64,000 nucleotides of DNA from Thalassoglobus polymorphus (GCF_007744255.1 NZ_CP036267.1:5220001-5284000), one strand, 5' to 3'; positions 1-9,327 are shown, counted from the first letter of the stretch. A program made the numbers and translations. The notes: generated by a model from the letters alone, not told the origin.

Positions 1-2316
1 CAGAAGCATTAGCGACTGAGGAGTCGCTGTCGAAGCTCGACGGACTTCACAGTTGGGTGACATCTGAGGCAAATCAAAGGCTTCCATAACTGAAAGTGGT
101 CGGCTGCGACGTGATTGCACATAAACGCTACGGCGGTGTTCTTTCCCCCTTAAAGGGATCACTTTTCCAGGTCGACCGGCGTTTAAGTTTTCAATTCCCA
201 ACACCCAGCGACCGACCTTATCTGCCATCACAGGAACGGGTTCGCCATAGACATCTTCATTCAAGACGCCAGCAACAAACAGAATCGAGTCTCTGACTGT
301 TTCGGCATCGATTCGACGTAGATTGGCGGCCCCGTACAGAAGATTTTCCGGGTCGGAGGCTGCCAGTTCTTGAGAGCGATGAGCAGCCTGCTGCCAGGTT
401 GTCGAATTGAGAATCAAGCGGTGAAGATGTTTGACACTCCACCCCGAATTGATGAATTCCAAGGCGAGCCAGTCGAGCAATTCCGGATGCGTTGGCTTCG
501 ATCCAAGTTGGCCGAAATCGGTCGGCGTGGCAACCAGTCCCTGACCAAAGTGATGCATCCAGATTCGATTTACAATTACACGGGCTGTCAAAGGATGATT
601 TGGATGCGTCAAACGTTTCGCAAGTGCAGTTCGACGACCAGTGGTGCTGAACTTTGGATCGTTCTCCGGGATCTCAGGAACGTCTGAAGTGAGTGAAACG
701 ACTGTCAGCCCACTTGGTAGCACTTTCTGTTTTGGCTGTTCATGATCGCCTCTAGCGAACAGGTAGCTGTCTGGAACCACGCCATTGAGTTCCATCGTTG
801 CCCGGACGTAATTCTGCTTCGGTTTCTTCTTGCGAATTTCGTTCGCTTTGTTTGCCAGAGCTTTTAATTCGTCGGCAGCCTTCCTGTCGTACAGGTAGAG
901 AGACCCCGCAGTCACATTGAGCGTGGGATGCTTTTTGATCAGATCTTTCTGTTCAGGTGTGCGTTTCTTCGCAGGGGTCGCGTGTGCGGCACGTCCCAAC
1001 TCGTGAAGCTCTTCAGGAAGCTTCGCTAACTGTTTCTCAAAAGTCGCCTGGATGAACTCGTCCTGTTTTTTGGTTCGTTCTGCCAGGATCTTTTTAGCTT
1101 CCTTTTCAATTTCTGCAGCAAGTTTTCGATCTTCGTCAGTATAGAGAGAGACACGACGCTGCGCGGGTGTACGCCATTTCTTCCAATCGAGTGCGGGATC
1201 AAAGACCGCTCGTAATTGATAGTAATCGGCTTGCGGAATGGGATCGTAACGATGGTCATGGCATTGGGCACATCCGACAGTCATTCCCATTAAGGAAGAG
1301 GTCACAATTTTCAGTGTCTCGGCGATGACCTCATTGCGTGCGAGATTTTTATCGTCCACAGCTCCACCAGTTCCGTCGGGAGCCATCCGCAAAAATCCTG
1401 TAGCAGCTAATAACTCAGCATCCTCAGGAGTGAGGTTATTGATTTTTGACTTAATGAGTTCATCGCCGGCAAGCTGTTCGAGGATGAAGCGATCAAACGG
1501 TTTATCCTCGTTGAAGGACCGTATGACGTAGTCGCGATACCGCCACGCATCGGGCCGCACCTTGTCGGCAGTATTGTAACCTTCTGAGTCTGAATACCCT
1601 GCAACATCCAGCCAGTGTCGTCCCCAACGTTCTCCATAGTGCGGAGACGCCAGCCACTGATCAACCAGTTGCGAATAAGCATCGGGAGAGTCATTCTTGA
1701 CGAACTTTTCGATCTCCTCAGGAGTGGGAGGCAACCCTGTCAAGTTAAACTTCAATCTTCGAATCAGAGTTTTCCGCTCGGCAGGTGTTGTGAACGAAAA
1801 TCCTTCTGCTTCGAGTTGCTGCAGAATAAATGCGTCGATGGGATTAGTAACTAGCTCCGTTCCCTGCACCTTTGGAATTTCTGGAGTCTGAATCGGTTGA
1901 TACGACCAGTGAGCGAGTTCTTCGGGAGTAATCAGTGGCCCTTCAAGGGTCTCTGGTTCTTCTCGTAGAGTGGGTGCGCCAGCGTCGATCCACTTGCGGA
2001 TCGTTTCAATTTCTTCCGACGACAACTGATGCGATTCTTCCGGAGGCATCTCACCATCACGGACGCGCTGATAGAGATAGCTTTCCTCTCCTTTTCCTTT
2101 CACAAATGCGGGACCGGAATCTCCGCCTTCCAAAAGGAATCGCGATAACCGAACATCGAGCCCCCCCTCTTTGACACCCTCTTCACCATGACAGTGAAAG
2201 CAGGCTGCTTTGAGAATGGGACGAATATCTTTTTCAAATGAGACTGCTGGAGCCTGGTCCGCAACTGTGGCACGACCAATCAAAAGAACCAGCATGAATG
2301 CGGTGGATCGTAACAT
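1..2316 (-). CDS. PSCyt1-DUF1549-DUF1553 planctomycete cytochrome protein (3' end cut by window)
   Basis: The reading frame starts at ATG 2316 and stays open to base 1, so the C-terminus lies outside the window (772 codons visible). A hydrophobic signal peptide (MLRSTAFMLVLLIGRATVA) is followed by a c-type haem site ACFHCHGEEG (PSCyt1 domain) at about residues 38-47. Next comes a DUF1549 domain with the conserved CAQCHDHRYDPIP motif, then a DUF1553 domain with ARVIVNRIWMHHFGQGLV and, at the window edge, RRSVYVQSRRSRPLSVME. This architecture is typical of planctomycetes. The proteins are exported, probably bind haem and usually pair with DUF1501 proteins; their biochemical role is not established. 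A divergent M14 peptidase gene starts 238 bp away. Family assignment is secure; function is unknown. Confidence 0.93.
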   Translation of the reverse strand, partial: MLRSTAFMLVLLIGRATVADQAPAVSFEKDIRPILKAACFHCHGEEGVKEGGLDVRLSRFLLEGGDSGPAFVKGKGEESYLYQRVRDGEMPPEESHQLSSEEIETIRKWIDAGAPTLREEPETLEGPLITPEELAHWSYQPIQTPEIPKVQGTELVTNPIDAFILQQLEAEGFSFTTPAERKTLIRRLKFNLTGLPPTPEEIEKFVKNDSPDAYSQLVDQWLASPHYGERWGRHWLDVAGYSDSEGYNTADKVRPDAWRYRDYVIRSFNEDKPFDRFILEQLAGDELIKSKINNLTPEDAELLAATGFLRMAPDGTGGAVDDKNLARNEVIAETLKIVTSSLMGMTVGCAQCHDHRYDPIPQADYYQLRAVFDPALDWKKWRTPAQRRVSLYTDEDRKLAAEIEKEAKKILAERTKKQDEFIQATFEKQLAKLPEELHELGRAAHATPAKKRTPEQKDLIKKHPTLNVTAGSLYLYDRKAADELKALANKANEIRKKKPKQNYVRATMELNGVVPDSYLFARGDHEQPKQKVLPSGLTVVSLTSDVPEIPENDPKFSTTGRRTALAKRLTHPNHPLTARVIVNRIWMHHFGQGLVATPTDFGQLGSKPTHPELLDWLALEFINSGWSVKHLHRLILNSTTWQQAAHRSQELAASDPENLLYGAANLRRIDAETVRDSILFVAGVLNEDVYGEPVPVMADKVGRWVLGIENLNAGRPGKVIPLRGKEHRRSVYVQSRRSRPLSVMEAFDLPQMSPNCEVRRASTATPQSLMLL

Positions 2317-2416
2317 GGAGGGCAGTGGTGTAGGTGGGAAAATTATTAAACGGGGGGAATGAATTGTACCACGCCAAAGCAGGAATTGGTACATATTTCC
2401 TCATCGACTATAAAAA

Positions 2417-2470
2417 AACCTTCCGCAAGACTGATTTCAGTTTTACGATGAAAAGCTCTTGCGGAAGGTT
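2417..2470 (-). terminator. Strong hairpin with minus-strand T-run inside a divergent intergenic region
   Basis: Perfect 14-bp inverted repeat: arms 2417-2430 and 2457-2470 around a 26-nt loop. Read on the minus strand, the stem is followed directly by a run of seven T, the form of a rho-independent terminator. The flanking genes are divergent (2316 minus and 2555 plus), so no annotated gene is positioned to use it. It may end a short minus-strand transcript, attenuate the leader of the PSCyt gene, or be a repeat remnant. Confidence 0.6.
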
Positions 2471-2554
2471 CTGTTGTGCGATTTTGACGCCATTCACAAA
2501 TTTTTGCTCCCGCGATTTCCATAAGAAGCATCAACAAGTGTAAAGAGGTGACTT

Positions 2555-3757
2555 TTGACCCGAATTCAAATTTTCGCACTCCTGCTTTGCTGCTCCTTCG
2601 GATCAACCTTTACACATGCGGGAGAGATTCAGGTCGATATCAATTTTCCTGGCGGCTCCGCGAAAGTCGAGTCAATTGATCAGGAAAAACGTGTCGTAAC
2701 ACTTTCTCCGACACCGCATCAGGGGAAAGGTTTCGTCTGCTGGTGGTACGCCAGAATCAGTGGGCTACAAACAGGTGAGACACTGACTCTCGACGTCGGC
2801 AACGCACCCTGGGCTACGCCTGACCAAGCAGTCTTCAGCCACAACAATGAATCATGGCAGCAAACGAAACCGGGCCTCCGTACCGGAAAAAGAATTCGAT
2901 ATGAGATCAAAGTCCCGGCTGCTGAAATCTGGGTTGCCTGGGGGGCCCCTTTTCTCCTGGAACATGCACAGAGGACTGTCGACCTTGCAGCGAAGCATTC
3001 CTTTGTTGAAGCGATTGAACTTTGCCAAACACGTGGCGGAAATTCGACCCCAGCGTTGGTGATTACCGAAGCTCCAGAGTCTCCGGAGCGTATTGGAATC
3101 TGGATTCAGGCGAGACAACATGCCTGGGAGTCCGGCTCCAGTTGGGTCTGCAATGGATTTGTGAAGTGGATCGTTTCTGATGCCCCAGCAGCTCAAGAAC
3201 TTCGCAAGAAAGCACTCATCACGGTGGTTCCAATCATGGACGTCGACAATGTGCAGATCGGTGCCGGTGGGAAAAATCAAAAGCCACAAGACCATAATCG
3301 CGACTGGTCAGATGAACCGCACTGGAAAGCGGTTGCAACGGCTCAGGTTGCGATTCGAGATCAGGATCAGAATGGCAACTTCGATCTGTTTGTTGATCTG
3401 CATAACCCGGCAGCGGGCGACAAACATCCGTACTATTTCATTCCACCGAAAGACCAATTTCCACCGATCGGACGGCGAAACCTAAAAACGTTTCTTGAGA
3501 AATCAAAGGAACAAATCACAGGGCCGCTTTCATTCAAAGGAAGAGCGATTGAATCCGGCCCCAAATATGATCGTAACGCGTGGATGTACATCAGCAAGAA
3601 CTGGGTTGCGACCCACACTCAAGATCATGTTGTCGCTGTGACTTTGGAGACGGCCTGGAACACTCCTGAGAGCACAGTCCCCAACTATGAGCAAGTCGGC
3701 CGGGAACTTGGCCTCACGATCAGTAAGTATTTCGAGCAGGATCGACGTTCCCAATAG
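2555..3757 (+). CDS. Secreted M14-like zinc carboxypeptidase
   Basis: 400 residues. The start is TTG 2555, chosen because AGAGG (2543-2547) sits 7 bases upstream and the protein then opens with a signal peptide (residues 1-22). An N-terminal beta domain (about 25-130) resembles the one before the catalytic domain in cytosolic-carboxypeptidase-type M14 proteins. The catalytic domain shows the expected zinc ligands H188-x-x-E191 (HAWESGSS) and H282 (DLHNP), and a likely catalytic glutamate E364 (VTLETAW). It should cleave C-terminal residues from peptides outside the cytoplasm; the substrate cannot be inferred. DLHNP replaces the more usual DLHGH. It stands alone, divergent from the PSCyt gene and convergent with a DUF1501 gene. 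Confidence 0.82.
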   Translation: MTRIQIFALLLCCSFGSTFTHAGEIQVDINFPGGSAKVESIDQEKRVVTLSPTPHQGKGFVCWWYARISGLQTGETLTLDVGNAPWATPDQAVFSHNNESWQQTKPGLRTGKRIRYEIKVPAAEIWVAWGAPFLLEHAQRTVDLAAKHSFVEAIELCQTRGGNSTPALVITEAPESPERIGIWIQARQHAWESGSSWVCNGFVKWIVSDAPAAQELRKKALITVVPIMDVDNVQIGAGGKNQKPQDHNRDWSDEPHWKAVATAQVAIRDQDQNGNFDLFVDLHNPAAGDKHPYYFIPPKDQFPPIGRRNLKTFLEKSKEQITGPLSFKGRAIESGPKYDRNAWMYISKNWVATHTQDHVVAVTLETAWNTPESTVPNYEQVGRELGLTISKYFEQDRRSQ

Positions 3758-3837
3758 TGGAGTGAGTCACAGAGACCGAACCTCGAACCGAGTTCCGGAA
3801 TGGACGTCGCCTGAGGCTGTCGTTGCGAACGAAGCTG

Positions 3838-3855
3838 ACGGGACAATGGTCCCGT
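3838..3855. terminator. Short GC-rich hairpin after the M14 gene
   Basis: ACGGGAC (3838-3844), loop AATG, GTCCCGT (3849-3855): a 7-bp stem with a tetraloop 80 bp downstream of the M14 stop. No T-run follows, so terminator activity is only a possibility. Confidence 0.35.
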
Positions 3856-3926
3856 GCTACTTGGTCTTGTGCTACGTTCGTGAAGAATGCGTCCCATCCG
3901 TAAAGTTGAAATCGTCTTGCTTGTCA

Positions 3927-3968
3927 GTTTAAGTGACGATGTTTAAGTGACAATGCTTGAGTGACTTC
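3927..3968. repeat. Three tandem 14-bp units between convergent genes
   Basis: GTTTAAGTGACGAT (3927-3940), GTTTAAGTGACAAT (3941-3954) and GCTTGAGTGACTTC (3955-3968) follow one another directly. The first two differ at one base and the third is diverged. They lie between the convergent M14 and DUF1501 genes and are not coding in any supported frame. Confidence 0.75.
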
Positions 3969-4039
3969 GCTCGATTGTCGGCTTACTGACAGGGGAGCGG
4001 TATTCCCACTCTACAGCGTGCCACGCAAAACCGAATGAC

Positions 4040-5365
4040 TTACATCCACTCTCTAATTGGATCGCCTTCAATCAGACGGATAGGACGCCCGTCGGGAGCG
4101 TGAGCGATAAGGTCAGTCGGAAGCCCGAGCTTGGAATAGATTGTGGCAGCGATGTCCGCCGAGGTGTATTCATTGCGAATTGGCTTGCCACCTTCTTCAT
4201 CGGTCGCACCGAGGACGGAACCTCCGGGGACGCCCGCACCGGCCATGATTGCAAATCCAGAACTGGCCCAGTGATCGCGACCACTTGCAGAGTTGATGTT
4301 GGGTGTTCTTCCGAAGTCTGTTAGCCAGACGACCAAAGTCGAATCAAGCATGCCACGGTCTTCAAGATCCTCTAATAGAGCAGGCAACCCCTGGTCGACA
4401 GGGGGAATTCGATTCGCCTTCAGAGATTTGAAATTATTCGCGTGAGTGTCCCAGCCTCCATCAGTCACTGTCACGAACCGAACTCCCGACTGAATCATCC
4501 TCCGTGCAAGCAGACAACTTTGACCGAATTTGTTTCGACCATACTTATCCCGTAGTTCGGGACTCTCTTCATCAATCTGAAACGCCTTCTTCGTTTCAGG
4601 AGCGGTTATCATGTTGATCGCTGCCTGATAGTGTTCGTCGATCGCTTCGAATGCCGCCGGTTGGTTTTCTGCATAAGCTTGCAGCGAATCAATTTTCGAA
4701 AGCATTCTTTGTCGACGGTTAATACGATTCGCGTCCACACCTTGAGGTGGTGTGATGTCTCTTACATCGAACTTCTTGGCGTTCGGATCAGCAAGAACTT
4801 CGAATGCGTTGTGTTCCAAACCGAGGATGCCCGCCATTCCGCCACCAAAACGCTGGTCGACGTTACTGCCAAGTTGCACAAACGGGGGCAACGCCGTTTT
4901 GAAGCCCTTCTGCCAACCCACGACCGAACCGAATGTTGGGTAAGCGACACCCGCATTAAATTTCCGGCCCGACATCACAAACTGATCGGCGTGCCCGTGA
5001 GAACCATTCTGAGGATTCCAGCTTCGCAACAAGGCAAAGCGATTCAACTCCTTCGCCATCGTTGGCACGATTTCAGTAAACTGCACTCCCGGGATCGCAG
5101 TATCGATCACACCGAACTCACCTCGCACGCTGACCGGGGCATTTGGCTTTGGATCGAACGTATCGTGATGGCTAGTTCCTCCGCGAGTCCAAATCAAAAT
5201 ACAATTTGTCTCTTTAGGAGAGAGTGAGGTCGCTGCAGTCGCTGCTTTGGTTGAGAGAAAATTTGGTAGAGACAACCCCAAACCAGCGAGGCTCCCAATC
5301 TGTAAAGCATGCCGGCGGGAGATGGATTCACAATTCTGATTGACAGTTGGCAAGAAACTCAACAT
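4040..5365 (-). CDS. DUF1501 family protein, twin-arginine-type leader
   Basis: 441 residues from ATG 5365, with GGAG nine bases upstream; a TTG five codons earlier is less likely. The N-terminus carries SRRHALQIGSLAGLGLSLP, a twin-arginine-like export signal. The body is a DUF1501 (alkaline-phosphatase-superfamily-like) fold with the family blocks NCILIWTRGGTSHHDTFDPK, NGSHGHADQFVMSGRKF, VRFVTVTDGGWDTHANNF, WLTDFGRTPNIN and GRDHWASSGF. DUF1501 proteins are abundant in planctomycetes, usually beside DUF1549/DUF1553 cytochromes, and have no proven reaction. Here the likely partner (1-2316) is on the same strand but separated by the plus-strand M14 gene. Confidence 0.93.
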   Translation of the reverse strand: MLSFLPTVNQNCESISRRHALQIGSLAGLGLSLPNFLSTKAATAATSLSPKETNCILIWTRGGTSHHDTFDPKPNAPVSVRGEFGVIDTAIPGVQFTEIVPTMAKELNRFALLRSWNPQNGSHGHADQFVMSGRKFNAGVAYPTFGSVVGWQKGFKTALPPFVQLGSNVDQRFGGGMAGILGLEHNAFEVLADPNAKKFDVRDITPPQGVDANRINRRQRMLSKIDSLQAYAENQPAAFEAIDEHYQAAINMITAPETKKAFQIDEESPELRDKYGRNKFGQSCLLARRMIQSGVRFVTVTDGGWDTHANNFKSLKANRIPPVDQGLPALLEDLEDRGMLDSTLVVWLTDFGRTPNINSASGRDHWASSGFAIMAGAGVPGGSVLGATDEEGGKPIRNEYTSADIAATIYSKLGLPTDLIAHAPDGRPIRLIEGDPIREWM

Positions 5366-5657
5366 GGGCAGGAGCTCCAATTTGCTTCAGGGAGGGCTGA
5401 GTAGAAGCAATAAATGTAGGAGGAGTAGGCAAGTCCGTGGAGACTCAAAATGTATGTACGCAAGTCTCACTAAATATCTTATGCCATCGGCAAGACCCAC
5501 TGCAACAGATCAACAACCATTTGTCTGTAAGGATTGCACCGGTTGGGGTGGAGAGATTGCCGAGAGAGTTGATACGATCGGAACCTCATTCGTAAATACG
5601 TTTTACTGTCCCTTTCTCAATTCTTTATTTCTCATATCTACCGCGCGGGTTCTCCAC

Positions 5658-7142
5658 ATGAAATTTTCCACAACAACAGCCTCTTCCACTGAAGTAAAAG
5701 CCAACTGGCTTGTCGCCGGGATTTCCGAAAATGACGAATTCAGCCCCAGCTTACAACGTCTTGACGAAGCCTTGGATGGCAGCCTGTCACGGATGCGTGA
5801 ACGGGAAGATCTCACCGGGAAAGCAGGCGAGGTGACAGTATTAGGAGACGCCCCGGGGCTCGCAGCAGATCGCCTGCTGATCGTCGGTCTCGGACCGGCG
5901 GACAAACAGTCGCTTCAAGAATTACGAAAAGCCTATTCCACAGCGATTCGTAAAATCGCCACTAAAGAAAAACAGAGCCTCGGACTTTGTGTGCCAGAGA
6001 GTATCGTTAGTGCCCTCGGAGCATCAGCCGCGCTCGAACTCCTCTCTGACACCGTCACTGTCAGCTGTTCAGGACAGGGACTGTATCAGGATGAGAAAAG
6101 CCGCTATCCGTTCGAAGAAGTTCTCATCACAGAGGTCGAAGAGAACCAGGAAAACAAAGCTGCGGTCCGACGAGGAGTGATACTCGGTGAGGCCGTCAAC
6201 CTGACACGGGAGCTGGTCAATCGCCACCCCGACGACATCTACCCTGAATCTTTTGCCCAACGAGCTGCAGATGAAGCTGCTGACTTGGGGATTCGTGGTG
6301 AAATCTTTGATGAGGAGATGCTGAAAGACGAAAAGATGGGGGCGATGCTGGCTGTCGCTCAAGGAAGTGAACGCCCCCCACGCATGGTTGTTTTGAAGTA
6401 CAATGGGGGCGGCGAAGAAGCTCCCACATTAGGGCTTGTCGGAAAAGGAGTGACCTTCGACAGTGGTGGGCTTTCTCTGAAAACGTCGGCGGGCATGATT
6501 ACGATGAAATCGGACATGGCTGGAGCAGCGACCGTGCTGGGTGCTGTCCTCGCAATTGCGAAACTGAAGCTGCCGGTCAACGTGGTCGGTTACATGGGTC
6601 TGGTCGAAAACATGACCGGCGGAGCCGCGTACAAGCTGGGGAGTGTCTTGACCGCTCGTAACGGCAAGTCGATCGAAATTCATAACACCGACGCCGAAGG
6701 CCGACTCGTTCTAGCCGACGCATTAGCCTTTGCAGTCGACGATAAAGTCGACAAGCTCGTGGACCTGGCAACACTCACCGGAGCCTGTGTGGTCGCATTG
6801 GGCAACGACATTGTTGGCGCGTTCTCAAACGATCAACCATGGTGCGATTCGGTCCTCAAATCTGCCCGCGAGCAAGGCGAGGACATCTGGCAAATGCCAA
6901 TGTATGACTACTTCGCTGAACAGCTGAAATCCGAATTTGCAGACTGTAAAAACATCGGCAGCCGCTGGGGAGGAGCAATCACCGCAGCAAAGTTTCTCGA
7001 ACAATTTGTTGGAGAGACTCCGTGGGTCCACCTCGATATCGCTGGCCCGTCATATGTCGAATCAAGCTCCGCTCAACGGGATGCAGGAGGAACAGGGGTC
7101 ATGGTTCGAGCGCTTGTGCGGCTTGCGGAAGCAAATTCATAA
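5658..7142 (+). CDS. pepA: Leucyl aminopeptidase (M17)
   Basis: 494 residues from ATG 5658. The frame is open upstream to 5340, but those 106 codons have no family resemblance and overlap the start of the DUF1501 gene, so the internal ATG is preferred; it gives the usual M17 length. The C-terminal catalytic half contains VGKGVTFDSGGLSLK, a metal-binding DMAGAATV segment and the M17 signature NTDAEGRLVLADAL. The enzyme is a cytoplasmic two-metal aminopeptidase that releases N-terminal residues, normally a hexamer. A terminator-like hairpin follows at 7190-7213. Confidence 0.96.
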   Translation: MKFSTTTASSTEVKANWLVAGISENDEFSPSLQRLDEALDGSLSRMREREDLTGKAGEVTVLGDAPGLAADRLLIVGLGPADKQSLQELRKAYSTAIRKIATKEKQSLGLCVPESIVSALGASAALELLSDTVTVSCSGQGLYQDEKSRYPFEEVLITEVEENQENKAAVRRGVILGEAVNLTRELVNRHPDDIYPESFAQRAADEAADLGIRGEIFDEEMLKDEKMGAMLAVAQGSERPPRMVVLKYNGGGEEAPTLGLVGKGVTFDSGGLSLKTSAGMITMKSDMAGAATVLGAVLAIAKLKLPVNVVGYMGLVENMTGGAAYKLGSVLTARNGKSIEIHNTDAEGRLVLADALAFAVDDKVDKLVDLATLTGACVVALGNDIVGAFSNDQPWCDSVLKSAREQGEDIWQMPMYDYFAEQLKSEFADCKNIGSRWGGAITAAKFLEQFVGETPWVHLDIAGPSYVESSSAQRDAGGTGVMVRALVRLAEANS

Positions 7143-7189
7143 TTTTTTAATCAGAATTGGTGGATGATCTTCGCAGTGATCGTAGAGAT

Positions 7190-7213
7190 GCCCCAAGATG
7201 TCGCTTTTGGGGC
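7190..7213 (+). terminator. Terminator-like hairpin after pepA
   Basis: GCCCCAA (7190-7196) pairs with TTGGGGC (7207-7213); two further pairs (one G-U) extend the stem to 9 bp. A T-rich stretch (TATTTCTTCC) follows. It lies 48 bp past the pepA stop. Confidence 0.6.
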
Positions 7214-7417
7214 TATTTCTTCCGATGGTTCCTCTTTTCTTGATCTCCCAAATTGATCAAGATCGACACTCAGAACCTATTCAGAAACATCGGTGAGGCG
7301 GAACCCCCTCTCTTTTTGAGAGGCCAAATCCTGGTTTTATGTCTGTTCTCCAAGTCACTATCCACAAGGTCACGCCTCGCTGACCTGATCGCAATTCATT
7401 GTTCCAGGAGAAAATTT

Positions 7418-8323
7418 ATGGCTCTCGATCTTGCCGTTGTCCCAGTCGCTGGATTAGGCACTCGACTTCTACCAGCAACGAAGAGCCAACCCAAAGAGAT
7501 GCTTCCAGTCGGACGACGCCCGGTCGTACAGTATGTGGTCGAAGAACTCCGTGAATCGGGGATTAAACGCATTCTGTTCGTGACAGGTTACGGGAAATCA
7601 TCCATCGAAGATTTCTTTGACGTCAATCAGCAATTGACCACTCATCTCCGGCAAACTGGAAAAGAAGAACAGCTCGCAGAACTCGCATTTGAGCGAAGCC
7701 AAGTCCAGTACGCGTACACTCGCCAGCGCGAGCAACTCGGACTGGGGCACGCCGTCCTGATTGGTGAACCGTTCGTCGGCAAGCAACCGTTCGTTGTGGC
7801 GCTGGGAGATTCCATCATCGGGATGCACGCGAAATCACATATCGTGGAACGGATGATCAACGAGTACGAAAAAACCAAAGCTGACGTCATCGTCTGCTTC
7901 GAAGAACTCGACAACCCCAAAGATGTTGTCAACTACGGAATCGCAAAACCCAAAGGAACGATTACCGGAGACGTCTTCGAACTTGAAAGCCTTGTCGAAA
8001 AACCTGCTGTCGATGAAGCTCCAAGTAACCTCGCCGTCGCTGCCCGGTATGTCTTCAGCCCCGCAATTTTTGAGGAACTGCAAAAAACAGAACGTGGAAA
8101 AGGGGGAGAAATTCAACTGACCGATGCAATGCAACAGGTTCTCAAAAAAGGCGGAAAAGGAATCGGAATTCGCCTGCCGAAAGATGAACCACGGTTCGAT
8201 ATTGGAAACTTCGAAAGCTACTTCCAGGCATTTGTCGATTTTGCACTTTCCGACCCTCAGTTTGGTGAAGGATTAGAGATTTATCTCCGGGAGAAGCTCA
8301 GCTTGAAATCAGAGGAAGAATAA
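7418..8323 (+). CDS. galU: UTP--glucose-1-phosphate uridylyltransferase family (GalU-like)
   Basis: 301 residues from ATG 7418, set by CAGGAG nine bases upstream; 55 upstream in-frame codons are rejected because they lack similarity and an RBS. The nucleotidyltransferase start LAVVPVAGLGTRLLPATKS and KEMLPVGRRPVVQYV is the GalU signature, followed by the HAVL, GDSI and VEKP blocks. The usual reaction is UTP + glucose-1-P to UDP-glucose + PPi. The stop codon shares base 8323 with the next gene's ATG (TAATG), so the two are translationally coupled. Because that neighbour is a glucuronokinase homologue, this enzyme may instead, or also, use glucuronate-1-P. That is inference from context. Confidence 0.93.
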   Translation: MALDLAVVPVAGLGTRLLPATKSQPKEMLPVGRRPVVQYVVEELRESGIKRILFVTGYGKSSIEDFFDVNQQLTTHLRQTGKEEQLAELAFERSQVQYAYTRQREQLGLGHAVLIGEPFVGKQPFVVALGDSIIGMHAKSHIVERMINEYEKTKADVIVCFEELDNPKDVVNYGIAKPKGTITGDVFELESLVEKPAVDEAPSNLAVAARYVFSPAIFEELQKTERGKGGEIQLTDAMQQVLKKGGKGIGIRLPKDEPRFDIGNFESYFQAFVDFALSDPQFGEGLEIYLREKLSLKSEEE

Positions 8324-9327
8324 TGGAAATCATTCGCCGACGAGCCTATGCTCGCGCAGGTTTCGTGGGAAACCCTTCTGACGGTTACCACGGAAAAACC
8401 ATTGCGATGACGATCAAGCAGTTCTTCGCTGAGGTCACTCTGTACGATTGGCCGAAAGTTGAGATCGTCTGGTCGAACGATGACCAGAGTAGTTTTGAGT
8501 CCATCGGCGAACTCGCTGAAGATGTCGAATTGCATGGGTACTACGGAGGCGTCCGCCTGATCAAGGCGACGATCAAGCGATTCTACGAATACTGCAAAGC
8601 GAAAAACATCGAATTGCATGAACGAAACTTTTCCATTCGTTACTCGACCTCAATCCCCAGAGCGGTCGGGATGGCTGGTTCGAGTGCCATCATTGTGGCA
8701 ACATTGAGATCGCTCATGGACTTCTACCATGTGAACGTTCCGCGACATGTACAACCATCGCTCGCCCTCAGCGTGGAAACGATCGAACTCGGAATTCCCG
8801 CCGGCTTGCAGGACCGTGTTGTCCAGATTTACGAAGGCCTGGTCGCAATGGACTTCGCGGAGTCTTCCATGACCATTGAAGATGGAATGGAGTGTGGCAA
8901 ATACGAACACCTCGATTCGAGCATGCTGCCTCCAGTCTACATTGCCTACAGCACAGAAGTTGGTGAGCCGACCTACGTCGCCCACAACCCGCTTCGCGCC
9001 AGGTACAATTCTGGTGATCCGGATGTCGTGAATGCCATGAAGGAACTTGCCCGCCTGACCGACACGGCACGATCTGCGATTGAGGCAGGCCAAGCTGACG
9101 TTCTTCACCAGGCGATTGACAAAAACTTCAACATCCGCGCAAGTATCTGCACCATCTCTCAGTCACACATTAACATGATCGAAGCGGCTCGCGCCGTTGG
9201 TGCCAGTGCGAAATTCGCCGGTTCAGGAGGAGCAATCGTCGGAACTTACAAAGACGAGACGATGTACCGGCAACTCAAATCCAGTCTCGAAAAGATACAC
9301 TGCAAAGTCATCAAGCCGATGATCTGA
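8323..9327 (+). CDS. GHMP kinase, plant glucuronokinase-like
   Basis: 334 residues; ATG 8323 overlaps the galU stop by one base. GHMP-kinase landmarks are the N-terminal block RAGFVGNPSDGYHGKTI, the ATP loop PRAVGMAGSSAI and the C-terminal motif AKFAGSGGAIVG. Blocks such as YYGGVRLI, the pattern around RYSTSIPRAVGMAGSS, and IPAGLQDRVVQIYEGLVAMD resemble what I recall of plant glucuronokinases (GLCAK) more closely than galactokinase, mevalonate kinase or heptose kinases. The predicted reaction is D-glucuronate + ATP to glucuronate-1-P, whose uridylylation would give UDP-glucuronate. A related sugar kinase remains possible. Confidence 0.82.
   Translation: MEIIRRRAYARAGFVGNPSDGYHGKTIAMTIKQFFAEVTLYDWPKVEIVWSNDDQSSFESIGELAEDVELHGYYGGVRLIKATIKRFYEYCKAKNIELHERNFSIRYSTSIPRAVGMAGSSAIIVATLRSLMDFYHVNVPRHVQPSLALSVETIELGIPAGLQDRVVQIYEGLVAMDFAESSMTIEDGMECGKYEHLDSSMLPPVYIAYSTEVGEPTYVAHNPLRARYNSGDPDVVNAMKELARLTDTARSAIEAGQADVLHQAIDKNFNIRASICTISQSHINMIEAARAVGASAKFAGSGGAIVGTYKDETMYRQLKSSLEKIHCKVIKPMI

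Noticed and set aside
4631-5227. 198-codon plus-strand frame
   Set aside because: Antisense to the DUF1501 gene, whose family motifs are unambiguous.
5340-5657. N-terminal extension of PepA
   Set aside because: It would give a 600-residue protein with a meaningless first 106 residues; the internal ATG yields normal M17 length.
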